Origin: Arbacia lixula
Lineage: Eukaryota > Echinodermata > Echinoidea > Arbacioida > Arbaciidae
Direction: 5' to 3'
DNA: 64,000 nt
Assembly (NCBI GenBank): GCA_963669155.1
Contig: OZ022583.1
Coordinates: 9,648,842 to 9,712,841, forward strand
Shown: in pieces, positions 10,401-43,017 of the stretch
How the letters are laid out: each line of letters starts with the position of its first letter
How positions within the stretch are numbered: the stretch's first letter is position 1
The notes under the pieces: model-generated
Told to the model about the DNA's origin: nothing
Databases searched by the model: none
Seen by the model: the letters and a program-made list of their open reading frames with translations, nothing else
Made by a program: the position numbers and the translations under genes

Positions 10401-13064
10401 TCAAATTGGTACAACACTGCTGGTGACACTATTTGCTCTCATGCTCTCCTCAAACCGAGCCCAGAAGAGTTCTTCGTCATCATTGTCCTGCGTCCAATAC
10501 AGATAGGGCTTGTTCTTACTCAGGAACAGCCTCACCAGGTGTGGAAGGTCTTCTTCCACGATGTCCTCCAGGAAGATCAGGATGACCTTGTCCAGTCTGG
10601 AGTCGTTGGCATGCTCCATGGCCATACGCAGCTTCGTCATGGTCATGATGTCATTTGCGGACTGGTTGCTTAGCAACAGGACTGTCTTGAAGCTGCTCCC
10701 GATCAGGCGATCGATGGCATTGAGGCAGAACATGTTGGAGGGGAGGTCATTGTCGCCATAGGCAACGCGCTGTATGTGAGGCATCCTCTCCTGAAGGGCC
10801 GGTCTCAGCCTGTCGTTCACCCACCACTCATCGGCCTCGAGGTACATGACGTTCAGGTCGTATTCACAGTCATGATAACCAAACATGGCTATTTTTAGGA
10901 GGAAAAATTGATACTTTAGCCACTTGCGCTTGTGGTGGACGACAACTGTCACACATAACACAAAGACGAATGTCGAGGCAGCACATGTTACTAAGGTGAC
11001 ATTTATGCCACAATACTCCTCAGGATGAAATGACCAGATTGACTTGTCTTTTAAGTCTTTAAATGATTTGGGAGAGCACATAATTTGATCAGCCTGTGTG
11101 AGATCTGCATTGGTTTTTTCCAGCCATCCGCGAAACCAAGCAAGTTGGCAAGTACATGCAAGTGGGTTTTTTGCTATGTTGAAGTGCACTAAACTTTGGG
11201 GCAGTTTAGTGTTTGCAGGAATTGTAGAAATCTTGTTGTCTTGTAAAGTAAGTGTGGTCAAATTTGATAGGTTGGCAAAGATATCATTAATTTTTGTTAT
11301 TGAGTTGTGATGAAGAAGCAACACTCGTAAACCAGTAAGACTTACAAAGGCCCTAACTTTGATTTTGTTGATGTGATTATTGTTTATGTATAGTGCTCTT
11401 AAAGATTTTAGATTAAAAAATAGGTGAGGAACAAGTGTAGTAATTGAACACATGGACAAATCTAGTGTCTTGAGATTTTGTAGAGGTGAGAAAACATCAG
11501 GATAGTCGTGCAAGCGAGACATATCATTTCCCTGTAAATTGAACCTTTGTAAAGAAATCAAACCAGAAAAAAAGGAGCCCATAGACATGTTAAGCTTCTG
11601 AGCAGTAATGGATGAATGCGCCATTATAAGTGTCATCAGTGAAGATGTATTGGCGAATTGAGGAACAATAGTTAGTTGTCTTGCATGAGAAATGTCTAAA
11701 TATTTAAGTTGATGCATGGTAGCAAATCCGCCGTTAAGAATAATTTGGTTAGCATATGATAGGATTAGGATCTGTAAATCATCTAATGCATTGAATGTGT
11801 TACCAGAGACTTGTTTCAGGTTGTTGTTGTGGCTTAGGTCAAGTGTTCTGAGGGAACGTAACCCATAAAACATACCAGCTCCGAGAAATTGTATATTATT
11901 GTATGACAAATCAATACCTTGCAGAGAACTTGCCCCCCAAGAGAGATGGGAAATTGTACTTATTTGGCAGTCAGAGAGATTAACATACTTAAGAGAGTGT
12001 GCAACCGAAAAGATATTTGGGTATAAGTTAGAGAACTTATTCTGCGACAATATAACTTTTTCTAGCTTTGTGGCATTTGTCAATGCATTAATAGGGAGCT
12101 CTTGTATCCCATTGTGTTTTAGACTCACAACTTTAAGCTGAACAAAACCAGCAAAAGTATTATTAACAAGTGTTTGTATTTTGTTGCCTTCCAAATCAAG
12201 ATATTCAATCTTCGGCATTTTGTTGTGGGGATTCTGGGGAATGTCTGAAATGTTCAGTGGTACAATCGCTTGTATTCCTGAATAAGGTAGTGATACTTTT
12301 TGTACTCCATGACAACCAACAAATGATTGTAAATTAAGTACTTTGAGCTTCATGCCTCTTAGGGATAAGTGAGCTACATGGGACAGATAAATGAATGCTT
12401 CTGGAGAAATGTCCTGTATGAAATTATTATCCAATCTTAATTTAGAAATGGAGCAATTCATGAAAGATGAGAAATCTTCTTTATCTAAAGATGTAATATC
12501 GTTTAGTGACAGATTTATTTCTGTCACATGAACATGCTGCTCAAACATTTGTGAATGTAGATGGGACTTTCTACCATTACAAAAACCATCAAAATTATGC
12601 GATAAGTTTTGGATGTGATTAAAGGCAAGAATTAAAACTGAAAGTTCATCATTTTTTTCAAACAGCCTTTGTGGTAAATCGCTGATATTGTTGTTACTCA
12701 AGATAAGCTTTTGTAATTTTGACAGATGATGAAAAGCATTTATCTCAATTATAGAGATATTATTATAGGCAATACTAAGCACACAAAGTTTCTTGTACTT
12801 ATCAAAGGAGTCATTTCTCAGCACTTCAATATCATTGTGTGACAAATCCAGTGATGTAAGTTCCTCTGGGAGATTTTGTGGTACCGTTGTACATTGAAGG
12901 TGGGAGCAGTCTGCTGTCACGTTGCCGTTCCTTTTCACTCTGCAACCCGTTTGTATTCCAGAAACGCCTATGGGCTCGTTCTTGTCCACACCCAGTTGAG
13001 CACTCCCCCTTACGATGATCAGCAACCACAAAAAAATGGAGACAAAAACCGCCTTGGCAGCCAT
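10401..13064 (-). CDS. Toll-like receptor, copy 2 (intronless, 887 aa)
   Basis: Paralogue of the receptor at 2549-5140 with the same architecture: signal peptide, LRR ectodomain, cysteine-rich LRR C-cap, membrane helix (about 687-709) and TIR domain (about 734-879) with YDLNVMY, DNDLPSNMF and LFWARF boxes. It carries one extra 24-residue LRR (containing VVSLKHNGIQELPINAL), encoded at about 12066-12137. Two smaller differences are an added NG near residue 47 and a missing KP before VPQF. The TIR region is almost identical to copy 1, while the ectodomain shows many replacements. The start is the ATG in ACCATGG before the signal peptide. Predicted pattern-recognition receptor; ligand unknown. 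Confidence 0.95.
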   Translation of the reverse strand: MAAKAVFVSIFLWLLIIVRGSAQLGVDKNEPIGVSGIQTGCRVKRNGNVTADCSHLQCTTVPQNLPEELTSLDLSHNDIEVLRNDSFDKYKKLCVLSIAYNNISIIEINAFHHLSKLQKLILSNNNISDLPQRLFEKNDELSVLILAFNHIQNLSHNFDGFCNGRKSHLHSQMFEQHVHVTEINLSLNDITSLDKEDFSSFMNCSISKLRLDNNFIQDISPEAFIYLSHVAHLSLRGMKLKVLNLQSFVGCHGVQKVSLPYSGIQAIVPLNISDIPQNPHNKMPKIEYLDLEGNKIQTLVNNTFAGFVQLKVVSLKHNGIQELPINALTNATKLEKVILSQNKFSNLYPNIFSVAHSLKYVNLSDCQISTISHLSWGASSLQGIDLSYNNIQFLGAGMFYGLRSLRTLDLSHNNNLKQVSGNTFNALDDLQILILSYANQIILNGGFATMHQLKYLDISHARQLTIVPQFANTSSLMTLIMAHSSITAQKLNMSMGSFFSGLISLQRFNLQGNDMSRLHDYPDVFSPLQNLKTLDLSMCSITTLVPHLFFNLKSLRALYINNNHINKIKVRAFVSLTGLRVLLLHHNSITKINDIFANLSNLTTLTLQDNKISTIPANTKLPQSLVHFNIAKNPLACTCQLAWFRGWLEKTNADLTQADQIMCSPKSFKDLKDKSIWSFHPEEYCGINVTLVTCAASTFVFVLCVTVVVHHKRKWLKYQFFLLKIAMFGYHDCEYDLNVMYLEADEWWVNDRLRPALQERMPHIQRVAYGDNDLPSNMFCLNAIDRLIGSSFKTVLLLSNQSANDIMTMTKLRMAMEHANDSRLDKVILIFLEDIVEEDLPHLVRLFLSKNKPYLYWTQDNDDEELFWARFEESMRANSVTSSVVPI

Positions 13065-13195
13065 GGTATACTCAGCAGAATCTCCTTCACAGACACTATC
13101 TGATTCACTTGTAAACGCTACACTCGGAATTTACAGCATTCAAAAGAGTTCAGTTGCAGAACGCCACCATCATCACAGATCGAACAGTGTGCAGG

Positions 13196-13205
13196 GTTTT
13201 TAAAT
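13196..13205 (-). promoter_or_regulatory. TATA-like box of TLR copy 2
   Basis: Minus-strand TTTAAAAACC about 130 bp upstream of the ATG, matching the motif at 5272-5281. Inferred from conserved position. Confidence 0.4.
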
Positions 13206-14500
13206 GGTCCATTCATGAATTGTTATCTGCAGATTTTGTTGCGCGGGTGATGTGTCACTTATTGTCTGATGTATGGTGGTGAAATGCCTTAGCCAGTACC
13301 AGAAATGGTTGCCAGAGGTAGAAGAAAATGATGAAAATTCTCCTTGATGTATCGATCAATCTTTCACATATGATTGTCCTGTTAGTCAAGAAGTGGGCAG
13401 ATAACAAAAACACAACCTTTGAGAAGAGCATCGAAGCATCTGTGGTATCTTCAAATCAAGTGATTTCCGTTCGCATCACTGCTGTCCAGACAGGATTGTT
13501 GTTGTAGTTGTTCTGCTTTAATTGCTGATATTGTCATCGATAACTACATGTTTAAGAAACAGTTCATGTGGAAGTCATTCTGACTGAACCTCAAGTCGAT
13601 ATCATGAAGTTGACGTTCCCTTGTTCAATGGCACTTTTGAGCAGAGCATAGATGTAGCATTAAAGCAAACTACCAAACTAACTCTCTGACATAGTTTATT
13701 GAGTCTTTCACACTGTGATGGTCCATCCAAAAAGTGTCCTTAACTGTAGTAGAAGCAGTGTTTCTCCCAAACATGGAATTCAAAAGAGAGTCCAGATTAG
13801 GTAGTCCAGATTTATGTTACCTGCGACGGCCTTAGAAACAGAAGTATGTAGTGCAACCAATTACAGTTAGGGGTTGTCTCAAATAGTATGATTTTCTGGA
13901 GTTTTTTTTTTTTTACAACAGTCACGCAGTTAACAAGAGGCAGTGCTGTCAGCGAATCATACGCTGCTGTCTAGGATTCATCATCATGCTTGATGGTGAT
14001 TGGTTGATATTTTTTGATGCTCATCTTCTCATTAGCTTTGGGGTTGCATTAGCACAGAGACAAAGCACAGAAATTGCAGTGCATCAAAGAAAATATTGTT
14101 GTTTTAACTTTTTTGTGTGCCACATGGAGATTTACTCAGAAGTAATACACATGAATCCCAAAGAGCGTCATATTGTCAGACGCAAAGGGTTAACTACATA
14201 TTGTGCAATTTTTTCTCTCAAGCCTAACAGTTTCACTTTCTTTCCCACTGCTCATGACTGATTTACATGACCATCCATTTCCCTAAATGCACTTGATGTT
14301 GATTCTCATCAATAGAGGGCGACATTGAGAAGGATCCATACCTGCGACACGTGGGTGAAAGTGAAACAGAGATGGCTTCAAACACAATCGAAAGATCAAA
14401 GATCAATTCTGAGCACAATCTCTATGAGATGTACGTCCATACCAATATGGTAAACTACATGTATGTTCATGTGAAAACCCTGAAAAGATTGATGATGAGC

Positions 14501-14819
14501 AGGGAATGTATACTGAACTGGGAAAACAAAAAGCCTTCAAAAGGGTGATCTTGAGCATCCTTATTGCCAATGCTCTTAAATTCATGTATTGTCCATTTTA
14601 GAAACTAGCTGAAAGTTATTTGTTCTTAAATGATCCACATTTCAAATGATTTGTGATTAAATTACAAATTCTCAAAATGTTCGGGCCAAATATTTTGAGG
14701 CTTTCACAAATTTGGACTAATTACTTCAAATGTGGATCATTTAAGGGCAATAACTTTCAGCAAGTTTCTAAAATTGGACAATACACAAATTTAAGACCAT
14801 TGGCAATTAATTATTCCCT
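14501..14819. mobile_element. TTAA-type hairpin MITE, family A, copy 1
   Basis: The two halves are inverted copies: AAATGATCCACATTT on the left pairs with AATGTGGATCATTT on the right, and the ends read AGGGAATGTATACTG and ATTATTCCCT. The empty site is seen in unit 1, where GATGATGAGC runs directly into TTAAAACAGA near 6470. The element therefore entered after the segmental duplication. TTAA remains on the right side; the left TTAA has been lost. No transposase is encoded. Confidence 0.8.
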
Positions 14820-14975
14820 TTAAAACAGAATAGGCTGTCAACACACAAACAATATATTATGGATTCTCAAAAATCAATTCTAAACCAATATTCTATGCCA
14901 ATATGGAAAACCATTTTCATGTAAAAACAAAGATACCTGAAAAGATTTATTTTTTTATGTAATCATTTGTTGTGC

Positions 14976-15575
14976 ACATTTATTCATGAACAAATTCCAT
15001 ATTTTCTGGCTAATTTCTTGCTCTCTTTCAGCTTTAGAAGCAAGAAAACAGTTTGGAAAATGGGATACATCGTGCAGTTATTAATTACAGTTGTACATTA
15101 TTTGTAAATTACTTGGTTTGTGGTTTGCAATTCAATTGGATTACTCGAGTTGGTAAAACGAGAGTTCAGGATTGGTAGTTGCGATTTTTAGAATTACAAA
15201 TGACATTTAGACCCTTGTCTATATGGTTACCTCCACAAAGCACCAATTAATTTGCTTTTCTATGAAATCAAAATAACATCATTTTGTGCATGGTTCATAG
15301 TCCACTAGTCTCAAATCTGCACCAATCACCTTCCCTTTCTTCCTGATTATATTCAAACTAACTTGTCATTGGATGTTAGTCCTATCCAAGGAGCACCTCC
15401 ATAGTCTTGAAACAAAAACAACCACCACACATATCCCACAGAAGAAAAAAGAAATTGCTCGCACTGTAACATCTTACAGTAGCATGTTAATTGTTCCAGC
15501 TACTAATAAATACTGGCCTAGAACTTTGTTTAGACTTCTCTCAATTGTCATTGTTCATGTAATTCTAGATTCAAG
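14976..15575. other. 3' flank of the third TLR, no gene seen
   Basis: AT-rich sequence without convincing exons or long repeats. It should contain the 3' UTR of the minus-strand TLR that ends at 15576. Confidence 0.6.
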
Positions 15576-18314
15576 TCAGACAGGAATGACATTGTTGATG
15601 ACCCTGTTTGCTCTCATGCTTTTTTCAAACTGGGCCCAGAAAAATTCCTGGCCCTCTTCATCCTCCGTCCACAACATGTAGGGTTTGTTCTTGCTCAGGA
15701 AGAGTCTCACCAGATAGGGCATAGCACCATCGGCAATGTCCTCCAGGAATATCAAGATGACCTTGTCCAGTCTGGTGTCGTTGAGATGCTCCACCGCGAT
15801 ACGGAGCTTCGTCATGAACCAGGCATCGTCCACTGACTTGTTGCTAAGCAGCATCACTGTCTTGAAGCTGTTGGTGATCACGTTGTCGATGGCATCGAGG
15901 AGGAACATGCGAAGAGACAGGTCATTGTCGCCATAGGCAACGTGCTGGATGTGAGGCATTCTCTCCTGGAGGGCCGGTCTCAGCCTGTCATTCACCCACC
16001 ATTCATCGGCCTCGAGGTACATGACATTCAGGCCATGCTCATAGTCATCTGGACCTAGGTCCTCTGTCAGCTCCTGGTAGCCTTTAACTGCCAACTTGAG
16101 AAGGAATAACTTATAGTTCAACCACCACCGCTTGTTGTACATGAGGACACAGAGGAATAACCCTGAGGTCACAGCCAGGGACACTCCTGCAATCAGACGC
16201 ACGTTGAGGCCACAATAATCTTCCGGATGAAAGGACCAGATCGGGTAATCATGGTTATCGGAGGAGCATATGATTCCAGTCTCAGGGGTAAGATTCGCGC
16301 TGGTTTTCTGAAGCCACCCTCGAAACCAGGCAAGTTGGCAATTGCAGGTGAAGGGGTTCCCTGCAATGTTGAATCTGTGCAAACTTGATGGGAGGATCGT
16401 GCCGGGCAGGATAGTAGTAATCCTGTTTCCTTGCAAGTACAATTTTGTCAGGTTGGTTGTGTTAATGAAAAGGTCTCTTTCTATTTCCTCTATTTGGTTG
16501 AACTGCAGGAGGAGAACTTGTAAGTTCTGAAAGTTCAGAAGAGCATTTGCTGAGATGCTTGCTATACGATTTTCATGTAACATTAACTCTTTGAGGGATG
16601 TTAGGTTTGAAAACATTCCAGATGAAAGGGCTGTGATTTGACAATTCACCAGTCTTAGTTGTTGAAGACTCCTTAAGGGTGAGAATATGTACATGTAAGG
16701 CTTAGTGTGGATCATGGATAGGTCATTTTTTCCTAAGTTGAGGGTGTGTAAGGATACAAGACCATAGAAGATTGAAGAGTGAGAGCCCTCTAGTACTAAA
16801 TCTTTGGAATGGATTTGTGCATTAGCCATGTTAAGTGTCTTCAAGGCAGATGTATTCGTAAACTGAGGGACAGATCGAACAGTTAGTTTCAGAGAGGTGA
16901 TCTCTAAATAGGTTAGATCCGTCATCTGCCTGAATGAGCCATCAAGTTTGAATTGGTGTATTTGTGACATACTCAAACTTTCTAAGTGGGGAAAATTGCT
17001 GAAAGCATGGGCAGATACATAAAGATTTGTGTTGCCTGCTATGTTGAGTGAGAGTAACGATTGAAGGCCATTGAAACAATGTCGATTGAGAAAGCTGAGA
17101 CTATTATGTGACAGGTCGAGAATTTCAAGTGAAGTATTCCATGCGTCGGATGTTATCCTGTCTATTGGGACCTTAAAAAGGTCACCGTAAATGAGAGATT
17201 GGCTGCCTGAAAAAAGGTTGGGGTTTAAGACACTGATGTAATTTTGTGACATTAGTATTTCTTGTAAATGACTGGCACAGGCAAATGTTCCATAAGGGAG
17301 TGACGTTATCCGATTTTTAGATAAATTTAAGAAAGTCAAGGAAGGTAATCCACAAAAGGCTGTATTTGTGACTGAAGAAACCCGATTGCTCTCTAAACTT
17401 AGATGGTTAAGGTGGATGAAACCAATAAAAGCTCTGTTAGGAATGACACATATTCTATTTTCCTGCAAATAAAGAGTTTTAATCCGTGGCAGAATTTCTT
17501 TTGGAAGATGAGAAATATTGATTGGCACAATACGCTCTATAACAGAGGCGGAGAGTGAGACATATGTTATACTTTCATAACCGATGAATGAGCCTAGAGT
17601 GAGATTTTTGAGTGAGATCTTCGTCAGGGACAAGCTTTGAACGTGAGACAGGAAGGAGAATGTTTCTGGATGTAGCCTTTGAATCTTGTTAAAACCCACA
17701 GTGAATAGGTCAATGGAACAGTTGGCGAACGCTTTGAAATCTTCCTTCTGTAATGATGTTATGTTATTATGTACAAACTCTAGGATCGTCACATTTCTCC
17801 TTTCAAGGTTGGGATAGGGGCCTTGACATCCACAAAAGCACTTGAAATTGTCTGAGAGCGTGGTCAGTTTGTTATGTGAGAAGGTGAGGTTGGAGAGGAG
17901 AGAATTAGCATGAAATAGCTGTGGTGGTATCAAAGTAATATTGTTGTGATCCAAAATGAGGACTTTCAACTGTAAGACGGCCTCGAAGGTGCTGCTCTCG
18001 AAAGCACGGAGGAAGTTGTATGACATATTCAGTATCATGAGTTGCTTGTATTCCTCAAAGGAGTTGTTTTTCAGTATGCTGAGGTTGTTGTGTGACATAT
18101 CCAAGATTTGGAGTCCCGGCGGAAGTCCTGAAGGCACGGAGAGGAGTTGGAGGTGCGAGCATTGTGCTTTTGAATCGGATGTGATCACACACCGAGATCC
18201 TAGCACCTTCACGCTCTCTAATAATGTCACTAACATCAAGCACATGAACGTGGCTCCAGTCATATTGGTTGCGTTCCTTTCCATCATCACAAAATTATAC
18301 CAAATAAGGCACAT
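15576..18314 (-). CDS. Toll-like receptor, divergent member (intronless, up to 912 aa)
   Basis: Predicted LRR-TIR receptor. Signal peptide near residues 20-40, LRRs with LxxLxLxxNxI spacing to about 640, LRR C-cap with CNCQLAWFRGWLQK, membrane helix about 703-725, and TIR about 758-900. The first ATG gives an unusual leader before the signal peptide; in-frame Met at positions 10, 11 and 18 are plausible starts. The TIR core (YLEADEWWVNDRLRPAL) is shared with the other two TLRs. However, box 1 reads HGLNVMY (Asp replaced by Gly) and box 2 reads DNDLSLRMF, lacking the Pro of copies 1 and 2. Box 3 FW is kept. The TIR half is GC-richer than the ectodomain. It lies head-to-head with the CENPJ exons. 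Confidence 0.93.
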   Translation of the reverse strand: MCLIWYNFVMMERNATNMTGATFMCLMLVTLLESVKVLGSRCVITSDSKAQCSHLQLLSVPSGLPPGLQILDMSHNNLSILKNNSFEEYKQLMILNMSYNFLRAFESSTFEAVLQLKVLILDHNNITLIPPQLFHANSLLSNLTFSHNKLTTLSDNFKCFCGCQGPYPNLERRNVTILEFVHNNITSLQKEDFKAFANCSIDLFTVGFNKIQRLHPETFSFLSHVQSLSLTKISLKNLTLGSFIGYESITYVSLSASVIERIVPINISHLPKEILPRIKTLYLQENRICVIPNRAFIGFIHLNHLSLESNRVSSVTNTAFCGLPSLTFLNLSKNRITSLPYGTFACASHLQEILMSQNYISVLNPNLFSGSQSLIYGDLFKVPIDRITSDAWNTSLEILDLSHNSLSFLNRHCFNGLQSLLSLNIAGNTNLYVSAHAFSNFPHLESLSMSQIHQFKLDGSFRQMTDLTYLEITSLKLTVRSVPQFTNTSALKTLNMANAQIHSKDLVLEGSHSSIFYGLVSLHTLNLGKNDLSMIHTKPYMYIFSPLRSLQQLRLVNCQITALSSGMFSNLTSLKELMLHENRIASISANALLNFQNLQVLLLQFNQIEEIERDLFINTTNLTKLYLQGNRITTILPGTILPSSLHRFNIAGNPFTCNCQLAWFRGWLQKTSANLTPETGIICSSDNHDYPIWSFHPEDYCGLNVRLIAGVSLAVTSGLFLCVLMYNKRWWLNYKLFLLKLAVKGYQELTEDLGPDDYEHGLNVMYLEADEWWVNDRLRPALQERMPHIQHVAYGDNDLSLRMFLLDAIDNVITNSFKTVMLLSNKSVDDAWFMTKLRIAVEHLNDTRLDKVILIFLEDIADGAMPYLVRLFLSKNKPYMLWTEDEEGQEFFWAQFEKSMRANRVINNVIPV

Positions 18315-18394
18315 TGAAATGTTTCAAAATCCAGTTGTAATAGTTTGCAGCTTTTACGTCGTGTTTCAGTAATGTAGACCTCACAAGTAGACGA

Positions 18395-18575
18395 CAGTTA
18401 TATTCAGATGTTTGATGAGTTTTTCCACCAATGTCTGTTCCAATGAGTAAGACTTCACAATTTCCTCTGAGTTGTATTCGGATGTTTGATAAAGTTATCT
18501 CCCAATGTATGTTCCAATGATTTAAACTTCACAAGGGGAAGATATTCCATATTCAGATGTGTGAAGATTTCTTTT
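18395..18575. repeat. Diverged tandem repeat upstream of the third TLR
   Basis: About 75-bp units begin with ATTCAGATGTTTGAT or a variant near 18402, 18477 and 18553, and share CAATGTCTGTTCCAATGA-like and ACTTCACAA strings. It lies in the presumed promoter region of the minus-strand TLR. Function unknown. Confidence 0.6.
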
Positions 18576-19936
18576 GGATCAAATACATCACATGTGTACA
18601 TCCTTCTTGTTGATTGTAGCACAAAGTCACACAGAATGATATGCTGTTTACAAACTCTGGAGGATAGTTTTCATGCTCTTATTCTCTGTAGATGAAACAC
18701 CAAAACTAATGTTGTTCATGGAAAAGTCAATTCAAAGTAAGCTGTAATTCCACAGGTAATGAACAAACTAAAGTCACTGAGTAGAGTTGGAGCTATATCA
18801 TGAGCTCATTGCAGTTGTTCTGTCATAGTTCTTCACATGTGGTTGCATGAGGAAGGAGCTATTACCAAAGAGCAAGGATTATGTGAGAAATACAATCATA
18901 CCTGCTCACACGGTCAATATTTGACACCTGCCCAAGTAGAATGTTTGGAGTTTCTGTGCTCCTGTCCAATTTAACCTGGACGCTCGGAGATGAGTTGTCA
19001 TGACAACACACAGGGGGACATGGAGCATTCACCAAGGGCACGTCCAATCATAATTCCATAGGAGCGTGTGTCCTGTATTGACCAACACCAAAGCAGGAGA
19101 CTCTGCGCACAAACGCAGTCATCTGACCTATAATGCTCCCAATTGGACGGAAGAGGGCAAAACCATCTGCAAGCACACTTCCAAAGTCTTCATTTCCAAT
19201 GCACTTAATAAAAATCAAGTCACAATTGTAGTTAATAATAAACTGCACTTGCAATGTCATCGATAATTCATCACACTCTGTCCATCCACAAGTACTAATT
19301 CTATATTTGATAGAGATCTCTGTTTTTTTAAAACTTGTTTCCTCTTCCTGGTGGAGACCTGGTTTGCTAGTCACATGTATGCAGCATTGCGCAGGGGCCG
19401 TCATTTAATCCACCTGATGAAAAGGAAGAAACCACTCAGGTCTGTGTTTCCGAAAGGGGAATTACACGCTGCTAACAAGTTGCTTCAAAATCAGCATCAT
19501 CAATGGGCCACCTGTGTGAAGGGCAGGTCACACACAAAATGAACTGTATTTTGTTAAGATGCATACAAATCGAAATGTATCAGTGAAGTTTAATTGAAGC
19601 AAAATCATTATGCTTCAAACAGCCATAACTTTGTTATCACTTTTCCAATTTTACTCAAAATTTCACCAAGATATTCCTTTGATATTTCTGCATCTACTGA
19701 CTACAATTTTGGGTGTGGTTCACGGGGCCTGCCTGCTTCATACAATAAGTGCCTAAAAATGACAAATAGCATTGAAAATATTTTTTTTAATATACACTTA
19801 CACAAAGAAATGTACATACACACTCCCATAGACAACACCATTTTTCTATTGTTTTGCTAATGTTCATTGAGTACTTGCAAATTAAGACATTAATTTGATT
19901 TGTCTGTTGTTTGTTTTGACTGGCCGTTTGTCACAG
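18576..19936. other. Gap between TLR and first visible CENPJ exon, no gene seen
   Basis: No exon with CENPJ-like sequence was recognised on the plus strand, and no other gene. Short frames on the minus strand (18862-19404) show no recognisable domain. Confidence 0.5.
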
Positions 19937-42603
<22,667 letters not shown>

Positions 42604-42762
42604 GGGCGCCCTTCATTTTTTTTTTTAACCCTTTCATTACCATAGGTTCACTCACCGTGCTTCAACCTGTTCTGTACTGAGTCTGTGTATTTTGCGGCCT
42701 GGCTTTTCTCCACTCATATACTGAGCAGCGCCATCGGGTGCGAGTGTAAAACATAACAAGAA

Positions 42763-43017
42763 TATACTGCCCTACTCTGACAAAAGGAAGCAAGTGACAA
42801 ATCACTCAAATCTGGGTTATTGGTATTCTTAGATTGTACCTAGCATTCCCTACATACGGCCAAAATCTTACAAGAAATGTTAATCTTGCTGCGAGATATT
42901 CAATTTAACATGATGTGGTGTTGCACTGATGCCAATGACAGTGACAGACACATTTTGCTCATTTACAAGAAAAGTCTGTTTTGTTAGTTGCTGCCTTTTA
43001 TCAGATTAGGGTGGTAT
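42763..43017. mobile_element. ATACTGCCCT-end MITE, copy 2 (inverted relative to copy 1)
   Basis: Shares AATCACTCAAATCTGGGTTA, GCATTCCCTACATA and CATGATGTGGTGTTGCACTG with 23769-24016, in opposite orientation. Ends ATACTGCCCTACTCTGACA and, inverted, ATACCACCCTAATCTGATA. Confidence 0.85.

Larger units (their letters stand above)
7230..14975. repeat. Segmental duplication, unit 2 (carries TLR copy 2)
   Basis: Collinear with 520-6660. Sequence specific to this unit: about 7560-8000, about 9576-10135 (which includes a relic TIR fragment), the 72-bp LRR inside the gene, and the hairpin element at 14501-14819. The stretch 7360-9575 shows no gene, only the degenerate repeat near 8530-9170. The stretch 13206-14500 is the TLR upstream flank without a visible gene. 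Confidence 0.9.

Noticed and set aside
18862..19404. Two adjacent minus-strand frames between the third TLR and CENPJ
   Set aside because: No domain, no TLR similarity and no splice logic connecting them.
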